Part shown: positions 1-8,877 of the stretch, in pieces
Layout: the number at the start of each line of letters is the position of its first letter
Numbering within the stretch: position 1 is the stretch's first letter
Origin: Brachybacterium huguangmaarense
GTDB taxonomy: Bacteria; Actinomycetota; Actinomycetes; Actinomycetales; Dermabacteraceae
DNA: 64,000 nt
Assembly (NCBI RefSeq): GCF_025725725.1
Contig: NZ_CP107020.1
Span: 682,001 to 746,000, forward strand
Direction: 5' to 3'
Position numbers and translations under genes: made by a program
Notes under the pieces: generated by a model
The model's database searches: none
Seen by the model: only the letters and a program-made list of their open reading frames with translations
What the model was told of the DNA's origin: nothing

Positions 1-1776
1 GTCCGCGGTCTCGCCGAGGCTCTGGTCGTCGCGCACGAAGGACCAGGCCAGGATCGTCACCGGTCCCGTGAGCATGCCCTTGACCGGCTTGTCGGTGAGC
101 GACTGGGCGTAGGCGGCCCAGTCCACGGTGATCGGCGCGGGGCGCGACACGTCGCCGAACAGGATCGAGGGACGCGTGCAGCGCGAGCCGTAGGACTGGA
201 CCCAGCCGTGCGCGGTCGTCGCGAAGCCGTCGAGGTTCTCCGCGAAGTACTGGACCATGTCGTTGCGCTCGGGTTCGCCGTGCACGAGGACGTCGAGGCC
301 CAGCTCCTCCTGCAGCTCGATCACGCGACGGATCTCCGCGCGCATCGCCGCGACGTAGCCGTCGTCGTCGAGACGTCCGGCGGTGTGGTCGGCGCGGGCT
401 CGCCGCACCTCCGCGACCTGCGGGAACGAGCCGATCGTGGTCGTCGGGAGCACGGGCAGGCCCAGGGCCTCCTGCTGCGCGGCCGCCCGGCGGGCGTAGT
501 CGCCGCGCTCGAGATCGGCGGCCGTCAGGGCGGCGGCCCGGTCGCGCACCGCCTGGTCGCGCACGCCCGGGAAGTCGCGGGCGACGGACCGCGGGCCGTC
601 GACGCGGCCCGGCTCGACCTCGCCCGTCGCGAGGTGCACGACCTCGGCGACCTTCTCGTCGGCGAAGGCGAGGGTCGCGACGAGCTCGGCCGGCAGGGCG
701 GACTCGCGCTCGAGGGTGTGCGGGACGTGCTGGAGGGACACCGAGGTCGCGACCACGACGGCCGCGGGGTCGCCGCCGGCCGCCTCGACGCGCTCGCGCA
801 GCGCGGCGAGGCGCGCGGCGGCGGTCGCCTCGTCGGTGCGCCACACGGAGCGGCCCTCGACGAGGCCCGCGACGAGCTGCACGTCGCCGATGCCGGCGAG
901 CTGCTCGGACGTGGGCAGGTCGCCGCGGGTCGCGTCGACGTGCACGGCCTCGACGCCGCTCCCGAGCAGCGCCGGCAGCAGGTCGCCGATGCCGCCGTAG
1001 GGCGTGGTCACGAGGATCCGCGGCCGGTCGGTGCGGGCCGCGAGCGCGCCTGCGGTGCGCTCGACGAGGCGGGCGAGCTCGTCGGCGCCGATGCGCTGGT
1101 CGGCGGCGAGCGCGGGCTCGTCGAGCTGCACCCACGGGGCGCCGGCGGCCGCCAGCTCGGACAGCAGCTCGGCGTACACGGCCACGGCGTCGTCGACCCG
1201 GTCCAGGGGGTCGAAGCCCGCGGGGGCGTCGTCGGCGGCCTTGGCGAGCAGGAGCAGGGTGAGGGGGCCCACGATCACGGGCCGGCTCGTCACGCCGTCC
1301 TCGAGGCCCTCCCGGAACAGCTCGGCGAGACGGTGCGAGGCGACGTGGAGGTCGGTGTCGGGGCCGATCTCGGGCACGAGGTAGTGGTAGTTGGTGTCGA
1401 ACCACTTCGTCATCTCGAGCGGCGGCTGCTCGGCGCTGCCACGGGCGAGGGTGAAGTAGCCGTCGGTGCCGATCGTGCCGTCGGCCTCGACCACGGAGGA
1501 GAAGCGGGAGGGCACGGCGCCGATCGACACGGCGGCGTCGAGCACCTGGTCGTAGAGGGAGAAGGTCTCGGGGATCGCGGCCGGCGCGGTCAGGCCGAGC
1601 TCGACGAGGCGCGCACGGGTGGCGCGGCGCAGCTCCCGGGTGCGCCGGGCGAACTCCGCGGCGTCGATGCGGCCGGCCCAGGCTGCCTCCTCGGCCTTCT
1701 TCAGCTCGCGGTCGGGGCCGATGCGCGGGTAGCCGACGATCGTGGCGGCGGGCAGGGCGGCAGAGGTCGCGGTCAT
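1..1776 (-). CDS. metE: Cobalamin-independent methionine synthase MetE (3' end outside window)
   Basis: Transfers a methyl group from 5-methyltetrahydrofolate to homocysteine to give methionine, in the cytoplasm and without B12. The frame is open from an ATG at 1776 to the window edge, giving 592 residues; the family is usually about 750-770, so the C-terminal part is missing. The N-terminus contains the family signature IVGYPRIG followed by RELKKAEEAAW, and near the edge the motif GMLTGPVTILAWSFVRDD is readable. The zinc-ligand His/Cys residues of the family lie further downstream and cannot be checked. The start codon overlaps the metF stop codon (1773-1776), so the two genes are translationally coupled and metF, which makes the methyl donor, is transcribed first. 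Confidence 0.97.
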   Translation of the reverse strand, partial: MTATSAALPAATIVGYPRIGPDRELKKAEEAAWAGRIDAAEFARRTRELRRATRARLVELGLTAPAAIPETFSLYDQVLDAAVSIGAVPSRFSSVVEADGTIGTDGYFTLARGSAEQPPLEMTKWFDTNYHYLVPEIGPDTDLHVASHRLAELFREGLEDGVTSRPVIVGPLTLLLLAKAADDAPAGFDPLDRVDDAVAVYAELLSELAAAGAPWVQLDEPALAADQRIGADELARLVERTAGALAARTDRPRILVTTPYGGIGDLLPALLGSGVEAVHVDATRGDLPTSEQLAGIGDVQLVAGLVEGRSVWRTDEATAAARLAALRERVEAAGGDPAAVVVATSVSLQHVPHTLERESALPAELVATLAFADEKVAEVVHLATGEVEPGRVDGPRSVARDFPGVRDQAVRDRAAALTAADLERGDYARRAAAQQEALGLPVLPTTTIGSFPQVAEVRRARADHTAGRLDDDGYVAAMRAEIRRVIELQEELGLDVLVHGEPERNDMVQYFAENLDGFATTAHGWVQSYGSRCTRPSILFGDVSRPAPITVDWAAYAQSLTDKPVKGMLTGPVTILAWSFVRDDQSLGETAD

Positions 1777-2726
1777 GAGGGATCTCCTGTGGTGGGGGTG
1801 TGCGGCGCGGGTGCGGACCAGCGGTCCAGGTCGAGGGTCTCGAGCACGTCGAGGGCCTCGGCGTGACGGTTGAAGGTGAACAGGTGCAGGCCGGGGGCGC
1901 CGTCGTCGAGGACGCGGCGGATGAGGTCGACGGTGAAGGCGACGCCGATACGTCGCCGCGCGGCGTCGTCCCGCGCGGTCTCGAGGGCGTGCAGCAGCGA
2001 GCGCGGCGCCTCGACGCCCGAGAGCTCGGCCAGGCGGTGCAGGCGGCGAGGGTCGGTCGCGGGCACGAAGCCGGGCACGATGGGCAGCTGCACACCGACC
2101 TCGCGCGAGCGCGTGACGAGGTCGGTGTAGTCGGCGGGGTCGAAGAACACCTGGGTGATCGCGAAGTCCGCGCCCGAGCGCTCCTTGGAGACGAGCACCT
2201 CGATGTCATGGCGCCGCGTGGGCGACTCCGGATGGCGCCGCGGGTAGGCGGCCACCCCGATCGAGACGCGGCCCGCGCCGAGCGTCGCGGTGCGCTCGCG
2301 CTCGACGGCACGGATCAGCTCGACGAGGTAGCGCGCGAAGGGCACCTCGTCGTCGTCGGCCTGGTGGGCGTCCTCGACGTCGCCGCGCAGCGCGAGGAGC
2401 CCGCGCACCCCCCGGTCCAGCAGGGCGCGGACGACGAGCTCGAGCTCTCCGCGCGTCGATCCCGTGGACGTCAGGTGCACGAGCGGGCGCAGATCCGTGC
2501 AGGCGAGCACGTACTCGGTCAGCTCGAGGACCCGGTCGAGGTTGGCCTGGCCGGTGCGGCTGGTCACCGAGACGTAGTCCGGCGCGGTGGCCTCGAGCTG
2601 CGACACCGTCTCCCGGAGCCGGTCGAAGGAGGCCTCGGAGCGGGCCGGGAACAGCTCGTAGGACAGCGCTAGACGCCGACGCGGCGGGGCGCTGCGGGCG
2701 AGCTCCGGGAGCGTGGACGCAGACAT
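1773..2726 (-). CDS. metF: Methylenetetrahydrofolate reductase MetF
   Basis: Reduces 5,10-methylenetetrahydrofolate to 5-methyltetrahydrofolate with FAD, supplying the methyl donor for MetE encoded immediately downstream. The 317-residue protein has the N-terminal motif SYELFPARSE, a VTSRTG strand, the HLTSTGSTRGEL helix region, LALRGD, and a C-terminal region with DFAITQVFFD and GLHLFTFNR, all typical of the MTHFR fold. Length is close to the usual 290-310. The start at 2726 has no Shine-Dalgarno sequence but sits 7 nt downstream of a -10-like box, which suggests leaderless translation. The stop overlaps the metE start as ATGA. Family assignment is secure. Confidence 0.96.
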   Translation of the reverse strand: MSASTLPELARSAPPRRRLALSYELFPARSEASFDRLRETVSQLEATAPDYVSVTSRTGQANLDRVLELTEYVLACTDLRPLVHLTSTGSTRGELELVVRALLDRGVRGLLALRGDVEDAHQADDDEVPFARYLVELIRAVERERTATLGAGRVSIGVAAYPRRHPESPTRRHDIEVLVSKERSGADFAITQVFFDPADYTDLVTRSREVGVQLPIVPGFVPATDPRRLHRLAELSGVEAPRSLLHALETARDDAARRRIGVAFTVDLIRRVLDDGAPGLHLFTFNRHAEALDVLETLDLDRWSAPAPHTPTTGDPS

Positions 2727-2733
2727 GTCGGGG

Positions 2734-2762
2734 ACGCTACGCGAGCGGGCGGAGGCGTCCGA
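2734..2762 (-). promoter_or_regulatory. Probable leaderless metF promoter
   Basis: On the minus strand, TTCGGA (2762-2757) is separated by 17 bases from TAGCGT (2739-2734). The metF ATG begins 7 bases beyond the -10 box, where a transcript would normally start, and no ribosome-binding site precedes it. Leaderless genes are common in actinobacteria. The -35 match is weak. Confidence 0.45.
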
Positions 2763-2801
2763 AGGACGGTGACGGCGTGTGAACGTGGAGGGCTGGGACC
2801 C

Positions 2802-5480
2802 TCAGCCGCGCTCGCCGGACATGGCCCGTATGAGCTCGGCGCGCGAGCTGACCCCGACCTTCCGATAGATGCGGGTCAGGCTCATCTCGACGGTGCGCAC
2901 GGACACGTACAGGTCCTGGGCGATCGAGCGGTTGCGGTAGCCCTGCTGGACGAGGCGGGCGACGTGCGCCTCGCGCTCGTTGAGGGTGGAGAGGATCTCC
3001 GGGACGGGTTCGGCCGTGCGCGCGTCGTGCGTCGTGCACAGCTCGCTGGGCATGGCCACGCCGATGTCAGCGAGCACTCGTTCGGCGGCACGCCGGTGGC
3101 CGAGCGCCTCCTTGCCGTGGCCGGCCTGCTCGAGACGCTCGGACGAGCACAGCAGGGTGCGCGCGTGCTCGTACTCGAGCTCGCACGCCGGCCAGGCGCC
3201 GAGCAGCTCGTCGAACAGCTCGAGGGAGCGTGCTCCCTCGGCGACCAGGGCCTCGCAGCGGGCGAGCGTGAAGGTGGCCCACCGGGAGGGCGCCGCGGCC
3301 GCGCGGGCGCGGAACTCCGCGAGCACCTCGCGCGCCTCGGCGCGCCGGCCCATCCGGACCAGGAACTCGACATGGTCGGCGTGCGCCCGCACGAGCTGCG
3401 GGTTGCCGACGCCCGTGGCGACGCGGCGGGCCATGGCCATGCGGTCGAGGGCCTCCGCGCCCTCGCCCTGCATCCAGGCCAGCCGGCCGCGCAGGGCGTG
3501 CACGCGCGCGCCGAACACGGCGGGGAGCGCGTTGAGGGGCACGAGGGAGAGCACCTGCTCGAGGCGCTCGTGGGCGAGTTCGGCGCGGCCCTCGACGGCG
3601 AGCAGCTCCGCCTCGGCGACGTCGAGCTCGACGGGGAGGACCTGGAGGGCGCGGGCGCTCGACCGGGCCCGGTCGACGCCTGCCCGCGCCTGGCGGAAGG
3701 CGTCGGACCGCAGGTCGAGCATGAGCGCGGCCCGGTTGACGACGACACCCCACAGCGGGGGCGCCCCCGCTGTGCTCTCGCGCAGCCCGGCCAGGATCTC
3801 GCGTGCCGCGCCGAAGCGCTCGGCGTAGATGAGCACGTGCAGCAGCACGGCGCGCGCGGCGAGCTCGCGCGGCACCGGCAGCGGGTTCAGGTGCCGGCGG
3901 ATCTCGTCGTAGCTCGGCACCTCTCCCCCGTCACGCACGAGGCGGCACAGCCTGGTCAGCGCCTCGATGGCCTCGGCCAGCTCCGGACGGGCAGGGGCGA
4001 GGTCGCGGACGGAGGGCAGCTGCGCCTCCGCCTCGTCGAGCTCCCAGCGCAGCAGTCGCGCCATGACGACGGTCCCGACCATGGCCAGGCAGCCGACCGG
4101 GTCGCTCTGGCCGTAGACGCCGAGCTCGCGGGCCATGCACTCGGTGCCCACCCCGCGCCCCTGGAACAGGTCGAGCAGGGTGCCCAGGACGACGAGGCGC
4201 GGCGGATGGGAGATGCCCTGGTACATGCGGTGCAGGGTGTCCTCGTAGCGGCGCGCGAGGTCGAGCTCCGCGTGCTGCACGAGGGTCATCGCGAACTCGG
4301 TGAGCGCCGGCCCGACGTCGGCGCCCCTGGCGTCGACGAGGGCGCGCTCGGCGAACTCGAGCGCGGCGTCGAGCATGTCGTCCACGACGAGGGACGAGGC
4401 CGCGCCGAGCAGCTCGACGGGGCAGCCGTCGTCGGGCGGGGCGAAGCACCGGTGCCATGCGGCGATCCTGTCGTCGCGCCCCTCGGCGGTCCCGGCGAGC
4501 TCGGTGTGCAGGGCGAGGCGCCGCACGGCGGGCATGCCGCCGTACGCGGTCGCGCGCACGCGTGTGCTCGCGATGTGGAGGGTCGTGGCGGTGCGCTGCA
4601 CCCAGCCGCCGGCGACGAGCTCGTCGAGCCCCGCCGACTCCACGCTTCGCGCACGCGAGGCGACCGAGGTCGGCAGGTAGGGCGCGCAGGACAGGGCCTC
4701 GAGGGTGCGGCGGGCCGGGTCGCCCAGGCCGACCAGATCCGCCCGGGTCGCCTCCATCGCCGCGTCGCTCAGGCCCAGCGGCGCGGGCATGGGCTCCTCC
4801 CCCCGCAGGGCGCGGTCGGAGAGCCGGTCGAGGATGTCGGTGAGCAGGCCCGGGTTGCCGTCGGCGATCCGGACGAGCAGCTGCACGGTGCCCGGCGGCG
4901 TGTCGGAGGGCGCGAGCGAGCGGGCGAGCTCGAGCATCCGGGCCCGGTCGACGGGGCCCAGGCGATGGGCGTCGATGCCGCGGAGCGGACCGGCGTCGAG
5001 GTGGCCGCGGCAGCTGAGGACGATCCGCAGCCCGGTGCCGCGCACGTGTCGCACGAGGTGGCCCAGGACCTGCTGGCTCTCGGGGTCGAGGTCGTCGGCG
5101 TCGTCGATCAGCAGCAGGGTCGGCGGCAGCGGACGCGCCGACAGCCTCGCCACCAGCGCAGGCGCGAGCCGCGAGGGCCCGGTGGCGGCGCTCCCCCCGA
5201 TCGCGAGCCCGTGCAGATCGGTGCCGTGGCGGCCGTCGATCCCGATGAGCGCGCTCGTCAGCCCGGACAGGGACCAGGTGGACTCCCCGGGATCGACGGT
5301 GACCAGCACCGATGTCGCACCGGAGAGACGGGCGGCGCTGCGCAGGAGCGTCGAGCGCCCGGAGCCGGCGGGCCCCACGAGGGCGAGGGCGCCGTCCTCG
5401 GCGCCGTGCGCGAGGTCGACCAGGGCCCGGAGATCCTCCGGACGGCAGGTGAGCGTCGAATCGGGACGACGGATGAGCAT
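2802..5480 (-). CDS. Large ATP-binding LuxR-family regulator (LAL/MalT-like)
   Basis: Predicted transcription activator of about 892 residues. An N-terminal P-loop ATPase carries GPAGSGRST at residues 36-44 and a Walker B stretch LLLIDDADDLD near residues 121-131. A long helical repeat-rich middle follows, and the last ~60 residues form a LuxR-type HTH (LNEREAHVARLVQQGY, then VSVRTVEMSLTRIYRKVG). The Walker A lysine of the family is arginine here. The ATG at 5480 is chosen because GGAG precedes it at a suitable distance; the frame stays open to 5651 but that extension is poor in protein-like sequence. The gene diverges from the EPS locus across a long intergenic region, so control of that locus is a reasonable inference. 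The ligand is unknown. Confidence 0.85.
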   Translation of the reverse strand: MLIRRPDSTLTCRPEDLRALVDLAHGAEDGALALVGPAGSGRSTLLRSAARLSGATSVLVTVDPGESTWSLSGLTSALIGIDGRHGTDLHGLAIGGSAATGPSRLAPALVARLSARPLPPTLLLIDDADDLDPESQQVLGHLVRHVRGTGLRIVLSCRGHLDAGPLRGIDAHRLGPVDRARMLELARSLAPSDTPPGTVQLLVRIADGNPGLLTDILDRLSDRALRGEEPMPAPLGLSDAAMEATRADLVGLGDPARRTLEALSCAPYLPTSVASRARSVESAGLDELVAGGWVQRTATTLHIASTRVRATAYGGMPAVRRLALHTELAGTAEGRDDRIAAWHRCFAPPDDGCPVELLGAASSLVVDDMLDAALEFAERALVDARGADVGPALTEFAMTLVQHAELDLARRYEDTLHRMYQGISHPPRLVVLGTLLDLFQGRGVGTECMARELGVYGQSDPVGCLAMVGTVVMARLLRWELDEAEAQLPSVRDLAPARPELAEAIEALTRLCRLVRDGGEVPSYDEIRRHLNPLPVPRELAARAVLLHVLIYAERFGAAREILAGLRESTAGAPPLWGVVVNRAALMLDLRSDAFRQARAGVDRARSSARALQVLPVELDVAEAELLAVEGRAELAHERLEQVLSLVPLNALPAVFGARVHALRGRLAWMQGEGAEALDRMAMARRVATGVGNPQLVRAHADHVEFLVRMGRRAEAREVLAEFRARAAAAPSRWATFTLARCEALVAEGARSLELFDELLGAWPACELEYEHARTLLCSSERLEQAGHGKEALGHRRAAERVLADIGVAMPSELCTTHDARTAEPVPEILSTLNEREAHVARLVQQGYRNRSIAQDLYVSVRTVEMSLTRIYRKVGVSSRAELIRAMSGERG

Positions 5481-6263
5481 TGAGGCGACTCCGTTCTGCT
5501 CGCGGATCGGCAGTGCGGGAACGGATGTCCGTCGGGGGGCTCTCGCCCCCGCGACCTCGTCTCCGTTCCTCCCCCCTGCACTGCTCCGGACACCCGGATC
5601 GTCCACGCGTCCCGACTGGCGGGCGCTCGTTCCCCCCGGAAGAGCGCCCACCGTCGGGCAGCCACCCCTGACGCAGAATCCATGATGCGCAGGGGGTGGG
5701 CGGGACCCGTGAAGGTGTCCGCAAGAAGTGCGGAAATTGCGGGAGCTAGATCACTATATCCCCCGAAAACACCCCCTATCGGGTGGCGCCGCTCACGCTG
5801 ACCCCCCGAAACAGGAGGGGGTCCAAATACGTGCGTGACGTGCATGAATGCACTTAGTGAGACGCACGCCAGGCATAAGTTCTCCATAGGGTGGCACCCG
5901 TGCGGTGCAGCCACCGCGGCCGCGGCTCTGCTGCACCGCACCTGCCCGCGCAGCGGGTCGAGACCCGCGTGACGAGGGCCGCCGGGACGATGCGAAGCGT
6001 CCATCTGCCGAAACCGGCAGTGGGAGTCGCCGACATGGGTTACGATCACCGAGTCTGCAGTACATCGTGCGTGTAGACGTCGTAGGGGTACGGCGTCCAC
6101 GGGCCCGTGATCGGGGGATCACAGGGGCGCACGGTTTCCCGGGGGGTCGGGAGCGCAGACCTTCGCGAGCACACAGCTCACGGAGGGGGGTTTTCGTTTT
6201 TTTTGGGGGAACAGTGAAGTACTGGGGGATTTTGTCGTGCGCTCGGGGCCGGGGGGCCTCGTC
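5481..6263. promoter_or_regulatory. Long divergent intergenic/leader region before the EPS locus
   Basis: No convincing gene on either strand; long minus-strand frames crossing it are compositional. It separates the LuxR-type regulator from the first EPS gene. It holds -10-like boxes (TATAGT on the minus strand at 5758-5753; TACGAT on the plus strand at 6041-6046), a nested inverted repeat at 5831-5867, a GTGATC/GATCAC hairpin at 6107-6122, and a T8 run at 6197-6204 between G-rich stretches. The density of inverted repeats suggests regulator binding or a structured leader. Confidence 0.4.
5831..5867. promoter_or_regulatory. Nested inverted repeat, possible operator or RNA hairpin
   Basis: Outer arms GTGCGT (5831-5836) and ACGCAC (5862-5867) enclose inner arms GTGCAT (5840-5845) and ATGCAC (5848-5853). 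It lies between the divergent LuxR-type regulator and the first EPS gene. The arms are exact but short; function is not known. Confidence 0.35.
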
Positions 6264-7805
6264 ATGACCACGTTCGAAGACGCTGTGAGCACGGGTCACA
6301 GCGACACGGTGACCTTGCCGCTGACCGCTCCTCGGGTCCTGACCGAGCCGTGGGCCACGCTCGTCGCGCCCCGGATCACGCCGACGCTCGAGCGCCGGCG
6401 CCTGTGGGAGCGTCGCTACCGGCTCCGCCTGCTCGGCTCGGACGTGCTCGCGATCATCGTCGCGATCGGAGCGACCAGCGCACTCCAGGTCGCTGTCGGC
6501 GCCATGGACGGACCGACCGTGCGCAATGCGGTGGTGCTGGCGGTGTTCTGGATCCTCACGCTGGCGGGGCTGCGTACGCGCGACGCCTCGCTCATCGGCT
6601 CGGGCACCGCCGAGTATCGGGCGGTCGCCAATGCCGGAGGGCTCGCCTTCGCGCTCCTCGCCGTGACCGGCGTTCTCCTGGACTGGCAGGATCTTCGCGC
6701 CGCACTGTTCCTCGCCCTTCCCGTGGGGGTGCTCGGCATGCTCATCGAACGGTGGACCTGGCGGCGCTGGCTGCAGCGCAAGCGGCTCGAGGGCGAGTTC
6801 ACCTCGCGCACGCTGGTCGTGGGCGAGGAGGAGGACGTCGAGTACGTCATCTCCTCGCTGCGCAGCTCCGGCGCGTACGGCTACGACGTGGTCGGCGCGA
6901 CCCTGCTGGACGGCCGGGAGAACGGCTCGGGCCGCTTCATCGTCGGCAACTCCTCCTACCGCGTGCTCGGCACGCCCGACACGGTCGCCTCGGCCGCGTC
7001 CGAGGTGGGGGCCGACACGATCGTCGTCGCGAGCCGCCCGGAGGGCTCGCCCGACTTCGTCAAGCGCCTCGGATGGCAGCTCGAGGGCACGGCCGCCGAG
7101 CTTGTCCTCTCGAGCCGGCTCACCGATGTCGCCGGCCCCCGCATCTCCCTGCGTCAGGTCGAGGGGCTCCCTCTGATCCACGTGAAGATTCCGGCCTACG
7201 AGGGCGGCACGCATCTGCTCAAGCGCGCGCTCGACATCGCGGTCGCGTTGGTCGCGCTCACGCCGATCGCCCTGCTCACGCCACTGATCGCCCTGCTCAT
7301 CAAGATCGACTCGCCCGGGCCGATCTTCTTCCGCCAGACCCGCATCGGGCGCGACGGCACCGAGTTCGGCATGCTCAAGTTCCGCACCATGTGCACCGAC
7401 GCCGAGGAGCGCCTCGCCGAGCTCGCGGCGCAGAACGAGGGCGCCGGCGTGCTGTTCAAGATGCGCGAGGACCCGCGGATCACACGGGTCGGCGCGATCC
7501 TGCGCAAGTACTCGCTCGATGAGCTCCCGCAGTTCTGGAACGTGCTGCGCGGGGAGATGAGCGTCGTCGGGCCGCGGCCCCCGCTCCCCCGCGAGGTGAG
7601 CGAGTACGCGGGGGCGGTGCATCGCCGCATGTACATCAAGCCCGGCATCACCGGCCTGTGGCAGGTGAGCGGCCGCAGCGACCTGTCGTGGGACGAGAGC
7701 GTGCGCCTGGACCTGCGGTACGTCGAGAACTGGTCGGTCATCAACGACCTGCAGATCATGTGGCGCACCGCCAAGGTCATGCTCAAGCCGAGCGGGGCCT
7801 ACTGA
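6264..7805 (+). CDS. Polyprenyl-phosphate sugar-phosphotransferase (EPS priming enzyme)
   Basis: Membrane enzyme that starts polysaccharide synthesis by moving a sugar-1-phosphate from a nucleotide sugar to polyprenyl phosphate. The ~513-residue protein has an N-terminal block of hydrophobic segments, a middle CoA-binding-like nucleotide fold, one more hydrophobic segment, and the C-terminal bacterial sugar-transferase domain with DSPGPIFFRQTRIGRDG, FGMLKFRTM, SLDELPQFWNVLRG, MSVVGPRPPLP and KPGITGLWQVSGRS. This two-part form matches WbaP/WcaJ/CpsE proteins. The ATG at 6264 is preceded by a G-rich stretch; a GTG at 6237, with GGGGG about 8 nt upstream, is an equally possible start. Sugar specificity cannot be read from sequence. 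Confidence 0.92.
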   Translation: MTTFEDAVSTGHSDTVTLPLTAPRVLTEPWATLVAPRITPTLERRRLWERRYRLRLLGSDVLAIIVAIGATSALQVAVGAMDGPTVRNAVVLAVFWILTLAGLRTRDASLIGSGTAEYRAVANAGGLAFALLAVTGVLLDWQDLRAALFLALPVGVLGMLIERWTWRRWLQRKRLEGEFTSRTLVVGEEEDVEYVISSLRSSGAYGYDVVGATLLDGRENGSGRFIVGNSSYRVLGTPDTVASAASEVGADTIVVASRPEGSPDFVKRLGWQLEGTAAELVLSSRLTDVAGPRISLRQVEGLPLIHVKIPAYEGGTHLLKRALDIAVALVALTPIALLTPLIALLIKIDSPGPIFFRQTRIGRDGTEFGMLKFRTMCTDAEERLAELAAQNEGAGVLFKMREDPRITRVGAILRKYSLDELPQFWNVLRGEMSVVGPRPPLPREVSEYAGAVHRRMYIKPGITGLWQVSGRSDLSWDESVRLDLRYVENWSVINDLQIMWRTAKVMLKPSGAY

Positions 7806-7927
7806 CGACCTGGAGCTCCGGCTCGGGCATCGCTCTCACGAGCGTCCGAGCCGGACTCGAACCGGCGGCCGGGGGGCCGCCCGACGGCCGAGAGCCGTCC
7901 TGGGGAGAACACGTGATCGGGGGATCC

Positions 7928-8383
7928 ATGAATCAACGTATCGGCTATGCGGCAGGCGCTTTCGACCTGTTCCATGTGGGCCACCTGAACCTGCTGCGTC
8001 ATGCCAAGCAGCACTGCGACATCCTCATCGCGGGTGTCGTGAGCGACGAGATGCTGCGGGAGGTCAAGGGCATCGAGCCCGTCGTCCCGACGGCGGAGCG
8101 TGCCGAGATCGTCAGGCACATCTCGTTCGTCGACGACGTCTACGTCGAGACCGAGCCGTCGAAGATGGATGCGTGGCGCGACGTGCGCTTCACGCACTTC
8201 TTCAAGGGCGACGACTGGCGCGGCACCGAGAAGGGCCTGCGCCTGGAACGGGAGTTCGCCGAGGTCGGCGTCGAGGTCGTGTACTTCCCGTACACGGCTC
8301 ATACCTCCAGTACCACCCTCCGGCGCGCCCTTGCTGCGCTCAACGCAGGTGTTGCCCCCATCCCTGCGGTCGCCTCCAGCTGA
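7928..8383 (+). CDS. TagD-like glycerol-3-phosphate cytidylyltransferase family protein
   Basis: Nucleotidyltransferase-fold enzyme of 151 residues that probably joins CTP to glycerol-3-phosphate or a similar polyol phosphate. The N-terminus has GAFDLFHVGHLNLL with the HxGH nucleotide-binding motif at residues 16-19, and the C-terminal region has the TSSTTLRR signature. TagD proteins are about 130 residues, so this one is slightly longer at the C-terminus. The ATG at 7928 follows GGGGG; upstream extensions look non-coding. It sits second in the EPS locus, and a CDP-alcohol phosphotransferase lies at 26122-26886, so the two may supply and use a CDP-activated polyol. The exact substrate is uncertain. 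Confidence 0.85.
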   Translation: MNQRIGYAAGAFDLFHVGHLNLLRHAKQHCDILIAGVVSDEMLREVKGIEPVVPTAERAEIVRHISFVDDVYVETEPSKMDAWRDVRFTHFFKGDDWRGTEKGLRLEREFAEVGVEVVYFPYTAHTSSTTLRRALAALNAGVAPIPAVASS

Positions 8384-8420
8384 GGCACAGCGCGCGGACG
8401 AGGCCTGAGGGTCGGCGCCC

Positions 8421-8462
8421 CATCTCTCCGAGCCGAACCCCACATCCCGGCTCGGAGAGATG
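8421..8462 (+). terminator. Perfect 15-bp inverted repeat, probable transcription terminator
   Basis: Arms at 8421-8435 and 8448-8462 are exact reverse complements (CATCTCTCCGAGCCG) around a 12-base loop, 38 bases after the TagD-like stop codon. There is no strong T-run after it, so it may act as an I-type structure or an mRNA-stabilising hairpin. Confidence 0.55.
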
Positions 8463-8877
8463 CGGGTGAGATGTGGGGCACCGCAGCATGAATTTTTCAC
8501 ACACCTGGGGATCGAGCTTCCAGTGACACTTCCGAACGATGTGGAACATGGTCATCCTTCTCCGTCCGGTGCACCGGAACTCCGAGACGGCTTTCCTGAA
8601 ACGACTGTCTCCACGGGCAAAGCCCCAGGTCACAGCATTGCAGTCCCTTCGCGCTCATCGCAGCGTGCCGCGTTCGGCCGGGCAAAGGCGACGGAGTCCC
8701 GAAACACGTTCCCGGGGGCGGCAGAAGGGTCGCCTCCGCACGACAGTCGAATATATAATCCGACCATCCAGATGACCGGGGGGCGTCGTCGACACGGGCG
8801 GGTTTGGCAGAACCGTCGTCCAGGATCTCCTCCACACCTCGGCCGCACGGTCCGGGGGACGCATTCGAGGAGTCACC
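8463..8877 (+). promoter_or_regulatory. Intergenic region before the lipoprotein gene, with TATAAT box
   Basis: About 415 bases with no convincing gene. A perfect TATAAT sits at 8754-8759, but no good -35 element lies 16-18 bases before it. GAGGAG at 8868-8873 is the ribosome-binding site of the lipoprotein gene. The A/T-rich stretch is unusual against the local composition and is the best promoter candidate for the lipoprotein-PKD pair. Confidence 0.4.

Noticed and set aside
208-1866. Long plus-strand open frame opposite metE
   Set aside because: Composition is Arg/Gly/Ala/Val-rich without domains and it is antisense to a clear metE; a high-GC artefact.
2769-5483. 904-codon plus-strand frame opposite the LuxR-type regulator
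   Set aside because: No recognisable fold; the minus-strand protein has ATPase and HTH motifs.
6181-6210. T8 run as an intrinsic terminator
   Set aside because: No stable stem immediately precedes the T-run in the right position, and it lies just before the first EPS gene.
5793-7622. 609-codon minus-strand frame opposite the priming transferase and leader
   Set aside because: Low-complexity composition, overlaps a well-defined glycosyl-phosphotransferase, no start signals.
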